A stretch of 64,000 nt of DNA. It comes from Kribbella italica. GTDB taxonomy: Bacteria; Actinomycetota; Actinomycetes; Propionibacteriales; Kribbellaceae. A program made the translations under genes and the position numbers. Below the pieces are notes generated by a model that was given only the letters and a program-made list of their open reading frames with translations, was not told where the DNA came from and did no database searches. Location of the stretch: assembly GCF_014205135.1 (NCBI RefSeq), contig NZ_JACHMY010000001.1, forward strand, positions 1,116,001 through 1,180,000, in the 5' to 3' direction. This document shows, in pieces, positions 1-9,454 of the stretch. Every line of letters begins with the position of its first letter. Within the stretch, counting starts at the first letter, position 1.

Positions 1-3000
1 ACAACCTGTTCAAGATGGCCTCGCTCGCGAGCCTCGAGGGGTACTACTTCAAGCCCCGGATGGACCGGGAGCTCCTGCAGACCTACGGCCAGGGCCTGAT
101 CGGGACGACCGGGTGCGTCGGTGGCGAGGTGCAGACCCGGCTGCGGCTCGGGCAGTACAAGGAGGCCCTCGAGGCCGCCTCGGAGTTCCGCGACATCTTC
201 GGCGCGGAGAACTTCTACTGCGAGGTGATGGACCACGGCATCGAGATCGAGCGGCAGACCCAACGGGAGCTGCTCCGGCTGGCCAAAGAACTCAACCTGC
301 CGCTCGTCGCGACGAACGACCTGCACTACACCCGCCAGGAAGACGCCACCGCGCACGCTGCGCTGCTCTGCGTCCAGTCCGCCTCGACCCTGTCGGACCC
401 GAACCGGTTCAAGTTCGACGGCGACGAGTTCTACCTGAAGACGCCGGCGCAGATGCGCGAGACGTTCCGCGACCTTCCCGGGGCCTGTGACAACACGCTG
501 CTGATCGCCGAGCAGTGCGACGTCACCTTCACCGAGGGCGAAGGCCGGTTCATGCCGCGCTTCCCCTGCCCGGACGGCCACAACGAGGAGTCCTGGTTCA
601 TCGCCGAGGTCGAGACCGGCCTGCACAAGCGCTACCCCGAAGGCGTCCCGGACCACGTCCGCAAGCAGGCCGAGTACGAGATCGAGGTCATCACCTCGAA
701 GGGGTACGCCGGCTACTTCCTCGTCGTCGCCGACTTCATCAACTGGGCCAAGGAGCACGGCATCCGGGTCGGTCCCGGCCGTGGATCCGGTGCCGGTTCG
801 ATGTGTGCGTACGCGATGCGGATCACCGACCTCGACCCGCTGCAGCACGGCCTGATCTTCGAGCGCTTCCTCAACCCGGAGCGGATGTCGATGCCCGACT
901 TCGACATCGACTTCGACGACCGCCGCCGCCCCGAGGTGATCCGCTACGTCACCGAGAAGTACGGCGACGACCGGGTCGCGATGATCGTCACGTACGGCAC
1001 GATCAAGGCCAAGCAGGCGATCAAGGACGCCGGCCGGGTGCTGGACTACCCGTTCGCGATGGGCGACCGGATCACCAAGGCGATGCCGCCGGCGGTGATG
1101 GGCAAGGACGTGCCGCTGTCGGGCATCTTCGACCCGCAGCACAAGCGCTACTCCGAGGCCGGCGAGTTCCGCCAGCTGTACGAGTCCGACCAGGACGTCC
1201 GCAAGATCGTCGACACCGCCCGCGGCCTGGAGAACCTGAAGCGCCAGTGGGGTGTGCACGCGGCCGGCGTGATCATGTCCTCGGAACCGCTGATCGACCT
1301 GATCCCGATCATGCGCCGCGACCAGGACGGCCAGGTGATCACCCAGTTCGACTACCCGAGCTGCGAGACGCTCGGCCTGGTCAAGATGGACTTCCTCGGC
1401 CTGCGCAACCTGACGATCATGGACGACGCGGTCAAGAACGTGGAGGCCAGCCGCGGTATCACGCTGGACCTGGACGCGCTCGGCCGCAGCCTCGACGACA
1501 AGGCGACCTTCGAGCTGCTCGGCCGCGGTGACACGCTCGGCGTGTTCCAGTTCGACGGCGGCCCGATGCGGGCGCTGCTGCGGCTGATGAAGCCGGACAA
1601 CTTCGAGGACATCTCCGCGGTCGGCGCGCTGTACCGTCCCGGCCCGATGGGCGCGAACTCGCACACCAACTACGCGCTGCGCAAGAACAAGCAGCAGGAG
1701 ATCAGCTACCCGCACGACGAGCTCGCGGTCGCGCTGGAGCCGATCCTCGGGACGACGTACGGCCTGATCGTGTACCAGGAGCAGGTGATGGCGATCGCCC
1801 AGCAGCTGGGCGGTTACACGCTCGGCAAGGCGGACCTGCTCCGCCGGGCGATGGGCAAGAAGAAGCGCGAGGTGCTCGACGCGGAGTACGTCGGCTTCTC
1901 CGAGGGCATGAAGGCCAACGGCTTCTCGGCGCAGTCGATCAAGGCGCTGTGGGACGTCCTGGTCCCGTTCTCCGACTACGCGTTCAACAAGGCGCACTCG
2001 GCGGCGTACGGGCTGGTCTCGTACTGGACCGCCTACCTGAAGGCGAACTACCCCGCCGAGTACATGGCCGCGGTGCTGACGTCCGTCAAGGACGACAAGG
2101 ACAAGATGGCCATCTACCTGAACGAGTGCCGCCGGATGGGCATCAAGGTGCTGCCGCCGGACGTCAACGAGTCCGACTCCGACTTCACCCCGGTCGGCAC
2201 CGACATCCGCTTCGGGCTGTCCGGGATCCGCAACGTCGGCGTCAACGTGGTGGCCGAGATCGTCGGCGCGCGCGAGTCCGAGGGCCGGTTCACCGACTTC
2301 GTCGACTTCATCGACAAGGTGCCGCTGCCGGTCTGCAACAAGCGCGTGATCGAGTCGCTGGCCAAGGCCGGCTCGTTCGACTCGATGAACCACGCCCGGC
2401 GCGCGGTCGTCGCGGTGCACGAGCAGGCCGTCGACGAGGCGATCGACCTCAAGCGCAACGAGGCGCACGGCCAGTTCGACCTGTTCTCGATGGGCGACGA
2501 CGAGGCCGACTCCGGCGACGGCAACAGCCGGCTGACGGTCCGGGTGCCCGAGATCGAGGAGTGGGACAAGGCGACCAAGCTGGCGCACGAGCGCGACATG
2601 CTGGGGCTGTACGTGTCCGACCACCCGCTGTTCGGCGTCGAGCACGTGCTCACCAACGGCACCGACTCCACGATCGGTCAGCTGCTCGCGGACGAGGACC
2701 GGCCCGACGGCAGCCGGGTGACGATCGGCGGTCTGGTCACGGCCGTCCAGCGCAAGGTCAACAAGCGCGGCGACATCTACGCGATCGTCACGATCGAGGA
2801 CCTCGAAGGTTCGATCGAAGTGATGATGTTCTCCTCGGCGTACCAGCTGCACGCGCACCTGCTGACCAACGACGCGATCATCTTGATGAAGGGCCGGGTC
2901 CGGCGCCGTGAGGACCGGCTCGAGCTGAGCGGTGACGAGGTCACCGTGCCGGACCTGACCCAGGGCCCGAGCGGCCCGGTGGTCATCACGATGCCGGTCA

Positions 3001-3200
3001 ACCGCTGCACCCAGCCGGTGGTCGACCAGCTGCGCGACGTGCTGCAGTCGCACCCCGGCATGACCGAGGTGCAGCTGCGCCTGCAGGCCCGGCAGAAGAC
3101 GACGGTGATGCGGATCGGCGACCGGTTCCGGGTCACCCCGACGTCCTCGCTGATGGCGGACCTGAAAGCCCTGCTCGGCCCGTCCTGCCTGGCCGGCTGA
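1..3200 (+). CDS. dnaE: DNA polymerase III subunit alpha (5' end outside window)
   Basis: The frame is open from the first base, so the window starts inside the gene. About 1065 C-terminal residues are present of a family normally near 1180. The product is the catalytic alpha subunit of the replicative polymerase. Visible in order are the end of the PHP domain (ATNDLHY), the palm with GRGSGAGS near nt 780 and the acidic motif PDFDIDFDD at about nt 892-918, the fingers (FNKAHSAAYG near nt 1983), a helix-hairpin-helix segment and an OB-fold near nt 2710-2960. The stop is 7 bp before the next start. The missing N-terminus is a window-edge effect. Identification is secure. Confidence 0.97.
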   Translation, partial: NLFKMASLASLEGYYFKPRMDRELLQTYGQGLIGTTGCVGGEVQTRLRLGQYKEALEAASEFRDIFGAENFYCEVMDHGIEIERQTQRELLRLAKELNLPLVATNDLHYTRQEDATAHAALLCVQSASTLSDPNRFKFDGDEFYLKTPAQMRETFRDLPGACDNTLLIAEQCDVTFTEGEGRFMPRFPCPDGHNEESWFIAEVETGLHKRYPEGVPDHVRKQAEYEIEVITSKGYAGYFLVVADFINWAKEHGIRVGPGRGSGAGSMCAYAMRITDLDPLQHGLIFERFLNPERMSMPDFDIDFDDRRRPEVIRYVTEKYGDDRVAMIVTYGTIKAKQAIKDAGRVLDYPFAMGDRITKAMPPAVMGKDVPLSGIFDPQHKRYSEAGEFRQLYESDQDVRKIVDTARGLENLKRQWGVHAAGVIMSSEPLIDLIPIMRRDQDGQVITQFDYPSCETLGLVKMDFLGLRNLTIMDDAVKNVEASRGITLDLDALGRSLDDKATFELLGRGDTLGVFQFDGGPMRALLRLMKPDNFEDISAVGALYRPGPMGANSHTNYALRKNKQQEISYPHDELAVALEPILGTTYGLIVYQEQVMAIAQQLGGYTLGKADLLRRAMGKKKREVLDAEYVGFSEGMKANGFSAQSIKALWDVLVPFSDYAFNKAHSAAYGLVSYWTAYLKANYPAEYMAAVLTSVKDDKDKMAIYLNECRRMGIKVLPPDVNESDSDFTPVGTDIRFGLSGIRNVGVNVVAEIVGARESEGRFTDFVDFIDKVPLPVCNKRVIESLAKAGSFDSMNHARRAVVAVHEQAVDEAIDLKRNEAHGQFDLFSMGDDEADSGDGNSRLTVRVPEIEEWDKATKLAHERDMLGLYVSDHPLFGVEHVLTNGTDSTIGQLLADEDRPDGSRVTIGGLVTAVQRKVNKRGDIYAIVTIEDLEGSIEVMMFSSAYQLHAHLLTNDAIILMKGRVRRREDRLELSGDEVTVPDLTQGPSGPVVITMPVNRCTQPVVDQLRDVLQSHPGMTEVQLRLQARQKTTVMRIGDRFRVTPTSSLMADLKALLGPSCLAG

Positions 3201-3207
3201 GGCACCG

Positions 3208-4176
3208 GTGAGCGAAAGCATTGACCCGGTACGTCACACTGGCCCCGTGAGTCAGCCACTACCACCCGACCCCACCCAGCCGAACCCCCAGGGGCCTTGG
3301 TCCACCGGGCAGCCCGAGCCGAGCGCTCTGGGGCAGGCAGGTTCGCCGGGGTACGCCGGGCAAGCGGGTCCGGGGCAGTCGGGTCCGGGGCGGGCCGGGC
3401 AAGCGGGGTACGCCGGGCAGGCGGCTCCGGGGGAGTCAGGCCCCGGGCAGACCGGGCAGCCGGGCTCGCCGGCGTACGGCGGGCAGGGCTGGGCGTCTTC
3501 GGAGGCCGCCTCGGGGCACGCCTCTCACTCCACCCAGGGGCACGGCTCGGTTTCGTCCGGGCCGGTGTACTCCGGGGGCAGCGGGCCGTATGCGCCGCAA
3601 GCGTTCGGAGGGTCGTTCGGGGCTCCTCGGCAGCCGGCGCCGAAACTTCCCTGGAGCCGGGCGATCGCGGTGACCGTCGCCGTGTTCCTGGTGGCCGGGG
3701 CGATCGCCGGGTGGGCGTGGCAGCAGTACGCACCGCTCGCGCAGTACACGATCGACGAGAACGGCGGCGCCCTCGGCGAGGAGCAGATGACCCGGGTGTT
3801 CGGCCCGGACGGCATGTTCGTCGCGATCGGCTTCCTCACCGCGCTCGTGCTCGGCGCCGCGCTGTTCTGGTGGTTGCGCGACTACGGACCGTGGGCAGTC
3901 GCCGTCGTCTGCGTCGGCTCGGTGGTCGGCTCGGCCGTCGCCTGGGGCGTCGGCATGCTGCTCGGCCACGACCCGCTCGACCCACGTCTCCAGGCGGCCA
4001 AGCCCGGCGACCTGCTCGCCGCGCCGCTCGAGCTGCACACCTGGACCCCGCTCGCGGCCTGGCTCGTCGGCGCCGCCCTCGCGGCCGCGATCATCGCCGC
4101 GCTGACCTGGCGCGCGGAACCAGTTGCAACCACATCGGTATCTTCCGCGTCAGAATCATCGGCGCAGGTGAAATAG
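3208..4176 (+). CDS. DUF2567 family membrane protein with Gly/Pro/Gln-rich N-terminus
   Basis: The first ~140 residues are low complexity, rich in G, Q, P and A with repeated GQAG/GQSG blocks, and are probably cytosolic. They are followed by four hydrophobic segments: about residues 150-172, 200-220, 226-250 and 280-300. The membrane part (IAGWAWQQYAPLAQY, then MFVAIGFLTALVLGAALFWW) resembles actinobacterial DUF2567 proteins, whose function is unknown. The GTG start at 3208 has little Shine-Dalgarno sequence; a second in-frame GTG at 3247 is a real alternative. It sits between dnaE and a DUF3352 protein that also has a low-complexity head before a membrane anchor. The gene is secure; no function can be assigned. 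Confidence 0.8.
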   Translation: MSESIDPVRHTGPVSQPLPPDPTQPNPQGPWSTGQPEPSALGQAGSPGYAGQAGPGQSGPGRAGQAGYAGQAAPGESGPGQTGQPGSPAYGGQGWASSEAASGHASHSTQGHGSVSSGPVYSGGSGPYAPQAFGGSFGAPRQPAPKLPWSRAIAVTVAVFLVAGAIAGWAWQQYAPLAQYTIDENGGALGEEQMTRVFGPDGMFVAIGFLTALVLGAALFWWLRDYGPWAVAVVCVGSVVGSAVAWGVGMLLGHDPLDPRLQAAKPGDLLAAPLELHTWTPLAAWLVGAALAAAIIAALTWRAEPVATTSVSSASESSAQVK

Positions 4177-4222
4177 CCTGTTCCGGCCCGGTGGCATCTC
4201 ACCGGTGACGCGAGGGGGCACG

Positions 4223-6037
4223 ATGTCCGACCAGACCAATCCGCCGGTCAACCCGCACCAGCCCGGTGCAACCGGCGGCCAACCGGGCCCGAACGGCCCG
4301 TACCCCGCTCCTGGCACCCAGAGTCACCAATTCGGTGCTCAGGGCAACCAAGGCCTCTGGCCGCAGGGCGGTGGCCAGCCGCCGCAGCAGGGCGGGCAAC
4401 CGCCGTACCAGGGCCAACCGCCGTACCAGGGGCAGCCGGGTTACCAGGGCCAGCCGCAGTACGGGCAGCCGCAGCAGGGCTACCAGGGCCAGCAGCCGCC
4501 GTACGGACAGCCGCAGTACGGCGGTCCGCAGGGTGACGGTGGCCAGCCGCCGTACGGGCCGGGCTTCGGCCAGGCCCAGCAGTGGCAGCCCGAGCCGCCG
4601 AAGCGCCGCAACAAGTGGATCCCGCTCGTCGCCGTCGTGGCGGTGCTCGCCGTGCTCGGTGGCGGAGGCCTGTTCGCCTACGCGCGGCTCAACGGTGGCG
4701 GCGGTCAGCCGGCCGAGGTGCTGCCCGGGACCGCGGTCGCCTACGCCCGCATCGACCTGAATCCGTCGGCCGGTCAGCGCGTCGCCGCACTGCGGTACCT
4801 GATGAAGTTCCCGTCCGCGAAGGAGCGGATCGGACTCACCAGCGACAACGACGACCTGCGGCAGAAGCTGTTCGACCTGCTGAAGAAGGAAGCCGGCGAC
4901 GAGCTCGCCGACGTCGACTTCGAGAAGGACGTCAAGCCGTGGCTGGGGGACCGGGCCGGACTGGCCGCGCTGCCGCCGTCCGGTGACAGCAAGACGCCGG
5001 ACGTCGTGGTCGCGGTCCAGGTGAAGAGCGAGGACAAGGCCAACGCCGGCCTGGACAAGCTGTTCGCCAAGGAGAAGGAGAAGCCGGGCCGTGTCTTCAC
5101 CGACGGCTACGTGCTGCTCGGCGACAACCAGGCCGTGGTCGACTCGGCTGCTTCGACGGCCAAGGACAGCCCGCTGAGCAAGAACTCCAAGTTCGACGGC
5201 GACATGGCCGCGCTCGGCGAGCAGGGCTTCGCGTCGTTCTGGGCCGACACCGCCGGACTGGCACTGCTCGGCAACAGCAAGCTGACCGAGGAGCAGCGCA
5301 AGGCGCTACCGGCCGGCTCGATGGCCGCGGCGCTGCGGTTCGACGCGAGCTACGTCGAGCTGAAGGGCGTGGTCCGCAGCGACCAGACCGTGAAGACCGG
5401 CGCGGCCGATGCGGGCGACCTGCTCGCGAAGCTGCCGGAGAGCTCGGCGGGTGGGATGGCCGTGTCGGGTGGTTCGGACCTGGTCGACACCGCGTGGGAG
5501 CAGATGAAGAAGTCCAGCGGCATCGATCTGGAGGAGCTGACCTCGGGCTTCACCGACCAGTACGGGCTCGTCCTGCCGGACGACCTGAAAACGCTGCTGG
5601 GCAAGAACTTCGCGGTCGCGATCGACCGGGACAACGGCGAGAACGGCCCGCAGATCGCCGTCCGGTCCGAGACCGACCCGGCCAAGGCCGCTGTGGTGGC
5701 GGACAAGGTGATGCGCCTGGTCCGTGAGCGCAGCGAGCTGAACATCCCGGTCGAGAAGGCCCAGGACGACGACACGCTGGTGATCTCCACCGACAAGGGC
5801 TACGCCGAGAAGGTCCTCAAGGGCGGCAACCTCGGTGAGTCGGAGAGCTTCAAGCAGGCGATCCCGGACCCGAAGGGCGCGGTGCTCGCGGCGTACGTCG
5901 ACTTCGACGGTATCGGCGCGCTGACCGAGGAGCTCAAGACGAACAAGGACGCCGCCGCGCTCCGCTCGGCCGGCGTCACCATCCGCCACACCGACGGCGG
6001 CCAGGCCGACTTCACCCTCCGGGTGGTCGCCAAGTAG
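4223..6037 (+). CDS. DUF3352 domain protein, membrane anchored
   Basis: The ATG at 4223 follows a GAGGGGG ribosome site, giving 604 residues; an upstream in-frame GTG at 4205 is less likely. The first ~125 residues are a Q/P/G/Y-rich tail with repeated PPYQGQ and QPQYG blocks. One transmembrane helix follows (about residues 131-152, IPLVAVVAVLAVLGGGG). The rest is extracytoplasmic and begins with the DUF3352 signature (LPGTAVAYARIDLNP). Members are predicted surface proteins of unknown role. The gene ends in a hairpin terminator and runs convergently into the alpha/beta hydrolase gene with a 26-bp tail overlap. The domain call is good; function is unknown. Confidence 0.85.
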   Translation: MSDQTNPPVNPHQPGATGGQPGPNGPYPAPGTQSHQFGAQGNQGLWPQGGGQPPQQGGQPPYQGQPPYQGQPGYQGQPQYGQPQQGYQGQQPPYGQPQYGGPQGDGGQPPYGPGFGQAQQWQPEPPKRRNKWIPLVAVVAVLAVLGGGGLFAYARLNGGGGQPAEVLPGTAVAYARIDLNPSAGQRVAALRYLMKFPSAKERIGLTSDNDDLRQKLFDLLKKEAGDELADVDFEKDVKPWLGDRAGLAALPPSGDSKTPDVVVAVQVKSEDKANAGLDKLFAKEKEKPGRVFTDGYVLLGDNQAVVDSAASTAKDSPLSKNSKFDGDMAALGEQGFASFWADTAGLALLGNSKLTEEQRKALPAGSMAAALRFDASYVELKGVVRSDQTVKTGAADAGDLLAKLPESSAGGMAVSGGSDLVDTAWEQMKKSSGIDLEELTSGFTDQYGLVLPDDLKTLLGKNFAVAIDRDNGENGPQIAVRSETDPAKAAVVADKVMRLVRERSELNIPVEKAQDDDTLVISTDKGYAEKVLKGGNLGESESFKQAIPDPKGAVLAAYVDFDGIGALTEELKTNKDAAALRSAGVTIRHTDGGQADFTLRVVAK

Positions 6038-6794
6038 TCAGGCTCTGCCCAAAGGCCCGGACCGTTGAGCTGTAACGGTCCGGGTCTTTGCGATGGATCC
6101 AGTGCCCGGTGCCGTCGAACTCGACCCGCGTGGTCGCCGGGCGACGTCGTACCATCTCGGCCGCCAGCTCCTCGCTGAGCAGAAAGCTGTCTGTTGCTCT
6201 CAGCAACAACATGGGTTGCCGTACGGCGGTCCAGTCGTCCCACCAGACGCCGGTGTTGCCGTGCTGCGCGGCCATCATGTCGTCGAGGTCGAACAGCAAC
6301 TCCCAGCCACCGTCCCGCTGGACCACGCTCTCGAGGAAGTAGCTGGGCTCCGGGGTCGCGGCGAAGAACGCCTCCGCTGCTGGGCGATCAGGGAAGCGCG
6401 TCGGCCATCCGGTGACGTCGAGTACCGGCTGGGGCAACTCTTCCGTGACGGCGCCGACGTCCTCGACTACGACGCCCGCCACCAGGTCTGGCCGCCTGGC
6501 TGCCAACTGGAACGCCGTCACGCCACCCAGCGAGTGTCCGATCACCAGTGCCGGAGCGAGGTTGAGATCTTCGGCGAGCTCCGCCACATCGGCGACGAAG
6601 GCCTCACGCCCGAAGCCTGAGCTGTCCTCGGCCGCTCCCGTCAGCCCGTGCCCGCGCAGGTCCGGCGCGATCACCCGGTACTCGGGCGCCAGCCGCTCGG
6701 CGATCGCCGCGAAGGTCTTTCCCCGCCCGAACGTGCCGTGCAGAGCCAGGACCGGGAGCCCGCTCCCGCCGGAGTCCTCGTACTGAAGTTTCAC
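6012..6794 (-). CDS. alpha/beta-fold hydrolase
   Basis: A 260-residue soluble alpha/beta hydrolase. The oxyanion HGTFGRG is near residue 20, the nucleophile elbow GHSLGG near residue 90 and the catalytic-His region GTGHWIH near residue 235. The GTG at 6794 is preferred because GGGGAG lies about 9 bases upstream and the protein then starts directly with the first beta strand (VKLQYEDSG). The start is 4 bp after the stop of the MFS gene, so the two form an operon. The substrate cannot be told: esterase, lactonase and C-C hydrolase members share these motifs. Its 3' end is overlapped by a terminator of the opposing gene. Confidence 0.85.
   Translation of the reverse strand: MKLQYEDSGGSGLPVLALHGTFGRGKTFAAIAERLAPEYRVIAPDLRGHGLTGAAEDSSGFGREAFVADVAELAEDLNLAPALVIGHSLGGVTAFQLAARRPDLVAGVVVEDVGAVTEELPQPVLDVTGWPTRFPDRPAAEAFFAATPEPSYFLESVVQRDGGWELLFDLDDMMAAQHGNTGVWWDDWTAVRQPMLLLRATDSFLLSEELAAEMVRRRPATTRVEFDGTGHWIHRKDPDRYSSTVRAFGQSLTTWRPPGG
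6056..6084 (+). terminator. hairpin terminator after the DUF3352 gene
   Basis: CCCGGACCGTT (6056-6066), a 7-base loop and AACGGTCCGGG (6074-6084) form a perfect 11-bp stem followed by TCTTT. It lies inside the 3' coding end of the opposing hydrolase gene, so the two convergent genes share this DNA. Confidence 0.75.
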
Positions 6795-6798
6795 GGTC

Positions 6799-7986
6799 TC
6801 AGTCTCCCCGCACCACGCGCCGGCTGGGTACACCTGCCAGGGACACCCCCAAGAAGGTGCTGACGGCAACCACCGCCGCCGCGACGACCAGACTGACCCG
6901 GAACCCGGCCAGGAAGTGCGCCGTACCGAGCAGGGCCCCGAACAGCGCGGCCGCCGTGCCGCTCCCGACCTGCCGGCTCGCGTTGAGCAGCCCGGCGCCG
7001 AATCCCGCCCGCGCCGCCGCGATGCCGTCCAGCATCATCGTGGTCATCGCGGGCGCGACGAGTCCGGCCCCGGCTCCGATCGGCAGCAGCCACGCGATCA
7101 GTGCCCAGAGCGAGACCTGCTCGTCGACCGAACACAGGCCGAGCAGTCCGGCCAGCATCAGCCCTTGCCCGACCAGCAACACCCGCCCGGCGCCGTACCG
7201 TGTCGTCAGCCGGCCGGCCAGCAGGTTCGCCGGGATGATCAGGGCGGTCATCGGGACGAAGACGAGTCCACTGACCCAGGCCGACTTCTCCAGCAGCTGC
7301 TGGACGAACAGGGTGACCACGAAGATCACGCCGTACGACGAGAAGTTCACCGCGAACCCGGTCACGGTGCTCACCACCGCTCCCGGGCCGATCGACAGCC
7401 GGCCAGTGCGCCGTACCGATCGCTGACCGGTTGGGACCGCGCACGTGGCGACCAGGATCGGCAGCCCGACGGCGACGTTCAACCAGAATGTGGCGGACCA
7501 GCCGAACGTGGTGGTGATCGCCCCGCCGACCGGAGAGCCGACGACCAGGGCGACTGCGCCGGCTGCGGACCATCGCCCGACGGCGCGCGTACGGCGTACT
7601 GGATCTGAGGTCGCCGCGGTCAGCAACGCCAGACCCGACGGCAGCACCGCCGCGGCCGCCGCTCCCTGCACAGCTCGCGCGGCCAGCAGCACGGTGAGGT
7701 CGCTCGCGTCGGCGCAGACCATCGACGTCGCCACGAACCCCGTCATCCCGATCGCGAACGCGCGACGGGCGCCGACCCGGTCGGACCACACGCCGGCCGG
7801 CAGCAGGCAGACCGCGAACACCAGCGAGTAGCCGCTGAGGATCCAGGCGAGCGCGTCGTCGGCGCCGAGCTCTCGCCCGATCGACGGCAGCGCGACCGTC
7901 ACCAGTGAGGCGTTCAGAGTGATCAGGAAGAAGGAAGCGGCGGCGACTCCCGTAGCGAGCGCCGGCCGGGGCGTGATGGCATCCAC
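6799..7986 (-). CDS. MFS transporter, drug-exporter type
   Basis: About 395 residues with some 12 hydrophobic segments. The first helix, NASLVTVALPSIGREL, and the following WILSGYSLVFA are typical of the drug:H+ antiporter branch, and loop 2-3 carries the MFS signature GVWSDRVGARRAF. The start is uncertain: GTG 7986 has no clear Shine-Dalgarno, and GTG 8037 would add 17 residues and sit right at a palindromic operator. It is the first gene of an operon with the hydrolase and is divergent from an XRE/MmyB-type regulator, the usual layout of a regulator-controlled efflux pair. The exported compound is unknown. Confidence 0.85.
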   Translation of the reverse strand: MDAITPRPALATGVAAASFFLITLNASLVTVALPSIGRELGADDALAWILSGYSLVFAVCLLPAGVWSDRVGARRAFAIGMTGFVATSMVCADASDLTVLLAARAVQGAAAAAVLPSGLALLTAATSDPVRRTRAVGRWSAAGAVALVVGSPVGGAITTTFGWSATFWLNVAVGLPILVATCAVPTGQRSVRRTGRLSIGPGAVVSTVTGFAVNFSSYGVIFVVTLFVQQLLEKSAWVSGLVFVPMTALIIPANLLAGRLTTRYGAGRVLLVGQGLMLAGLLGLCSVDEQVSLWALIAWLLPIGAGAGLVAPAMTTMMLDGIAAARAGFGAGLLNASRQVGSGTAAALFGALLGTAHFLAGFRVSLVVAAAVVAVSTFLGVSLAGVPSRRVVRGD

Positions 7987-8050
7987 GGCTACTACCGTGG
8001 TCGTTGCCGGCCGCCACGGAAAGGTTGCCGGGTGCACCTGTCAGGGACAG
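7983..8050. promoter_or_regulatory. divergent control region with two palindromes
   Basis: Between the MFS and the regulator starts lie two perfect inverted repeats: CCACGG-N6-CCGTGG at 7983-8000 and CTGTC-AGG-GACAG at 8038-8050. The second is 14 bp before the regulator ATG and directly upstream of the alternative MFS start. TGTC-N3-GACA is a plausible operator for the adjacent MmyB-like regulator. That regulator-site link is inference. Confidence 0.5.
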
Positions 8051-8064
8051 TCAGGAGGACCAGC

Positions 8065-8895
8065 ATGTCGCGGTACGCCGGCCGGTCGCGCGAACTCGGC
8101 GCCTTCCTCCGCGAGCGCCGCAACCGCCTGGCGCCTGCCGCGGCCGGGCTCCCCGACACACCACGGCGTACGCCGGGACTGCGCCGCGAGGAGGTCGCCG
8201 AGCTCACCGGACTGAGCGTCGGCTACTACATCCGGCTCGAGCAAGGGCACGCGCGGCACCCGTCGTACGGCGTACTGGATGCGTTGGCTCGTACCCTCGA
8301 CCTGACCGAGGACGAGACACGCCATCTCAAAGCTCTCGGCGGGCAACGGGAGGCGCCATCGGCGCCGGCGACCGAGCGGGTCTCGCGCTCGGCGCTCCGA
8401 CTGATGAGCCTCTTCGCGCCTCCGACCGCGGTGGTGGTGCTCGGCCGCACCGGCGACGTCCTCGCCTGGAACCGCTCGGCGACTCGCCTCTTCCCCGGTC
8501 GCCTGCCCGAGCCGGGGGAGCGCCCGGGACCCGGCTCGAACAACGCGCGGTACATCTTCCAGGACCCGTCCGCGCGCACCCTGTTCAGCAACTGGCCCGA
8601 GGTCGCCGACGACACCGTCGCCCACCTCCGCTCCGCCGCCGGTCACCTCGTCGACGACCCCGCCGTCCGGGCCCTCGTCGACGAACTGCTCGAGACCTGC
8701 CCCGAGTTCGCCACCCGCTGGGCCCGCCGCGACGTTCGCGAACGCGTCTCCGGCGACAAGCACCTCGATCACCCGCAGCTGGGCCGCATCACCATCGGCT
8801 ACGAAGTCACCGCCCTGCTCGACGAGCCGCACCAGTGGCTCGTCGTCTACTCGGTCCCCGCCGAACTTCTTCACGCGCCGATGTCGAAATCCTGA
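8065..8895 (+). CDS. XRE-family regulator with MmyB-like ligand-binding domain
   Basis: The ATG at 8065 follows CAGGAGG, giving 276 residues; an in-frame upstream ATG at 8032 is rejected. The N-terminal helix-turn-helix (about residues 10-80) contains TPGLRREEVAELTGLSVGYYIRLEQG, the strongly conserved start of this actinobacterial family. The C-terminal two thirds match the MmyB-like (PAS-like) ligand domain, including VLAWNRSA and the final LDEPHQWLVVYS. Divergent from an MFS/hydrolase operon and followed 47 bp later by a VOC protein. It probably represses the neighbouring efflux operon in the absence of a ligand; the ligand is unknown. Confidence 0.9.
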   Translation: MSRYAGRSRELGAFLRERRNRLAPAAAGLPDTPRRTPGLRREEVAELTGLSVGYYIRLEQGHARHPSYGVLDALARTLDLTEDETRHLKALGGQREAPSAPATERVSRSALRLMSLFAPPTAVVVLGRTGDVLAWNRSATRLFPGRLPEPGERPGPGSNNARYIFQDPSARTLFSNWPEVADDTVAHLRSAAGHLVDDPAVRALVDELLETCPEFATRWARRDVRERVSGDKHLDHPQLGRITIGYEVTALLDEPHQWLVVYSVPAELLHAPMSKS

Positions 8896-8942
8896 CCCCG
8901 GCTTCTACCTCCGGGTGTCACCACCACCCGAGAGGACCCGCA

Positions 8943-9314
8943 ATGAACCACATCACTGCCATCAGCACCATCGCCGTCCCGGTCACCGCCCAGGACCGAG
9001 CCGTCGCCTTCTACGTCGACACCCTCGGCTTCGACCTCCACTTCGACGCCGAGCTCCCCCAACTCAACGGCCGCTGGATCGTCGTCGCCCCACCCGGCGC
9101 CACCACAACCCTCGCCCTGATCCCCACCACCGACCAAACCCCCACAGGCGCTGACACCGGCATCCGCCTCACCACCCCCAACGCCGCAGCCGCCCACGCG
9201 GCCCTGACCGCCCAGTCAGTCGCCGTCGACGCCCTACTCAGCTGGCCCGGAGTCCCGCCCATGTTCACCTTGCACGACCCGGACGGAAACACCCTCTACC
9301 TGGTCGAGGGCTGA
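8943..9314 (+). CDS. VOC-family (glyoxalase/bleomycin-resistance-like) protein
   Basis: 123 residues; the ATG at 8943 has GAGAGGA upstream. It shows the two beta-alpha-beta-beta-beta modules of the vicinal oxygen chelate fold: AVPVTAQDRAVAFYVDTLGF at the start and FTLHDPDGNTLYLVEG at the end, with the terminal Glu that usually binds metal. Possible roles are glyoxalase-like isomerase, dioxygenase or antibiotic binding. It follows the MmyB-type regulator on the same strand and may be co-regulated. Confidence 0.85.
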   Translation: MNHITAISTIAVPVTAQDRAVAFYVDTLGFDLHFDAELPQLNGRWIVVAPPGATTTLALIPTTDQTPTGADTGIRLTTPNAAAAHAALTAQSVAVDALLSWPGVPPMFTLHDPDGNTLYLVEG

Positions 9315-9426
9315 TCCACCTGCACCCGCGCCGCACCGACTCCGCACCCGCACCGACTCCGGCCGGCCCGGTCACCGCGCTCGCCCTCAGCCTCGGTCCG
9401 ATCACCGTTCCCACCGAGCCGGCTCC

Positions 9427-9454
9427 GCCGCTCCCTTGAACTCAAGGGAGCGGC
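9427..9454 (+). terminator. hairpin between convergent genes
   Basis: GCCGCTCCCTTG (9427-9438), loop AACT, CAAGGGAGCGGC (9443-9454): a perfect 12-bp stem followed by TTCG. It lies 113 bp after the VOC gene and can serve either strand. Confidence 0.65.

Noticed and set aside
5721-5745. Second copy of the GAGCGCAGCGAGC unit seen at hisC/hisB
   Set aside because: It lies inside the DUF3352 coding frame (RERSEL) and lacks the second repeat and the ATGA ends; a chance match.
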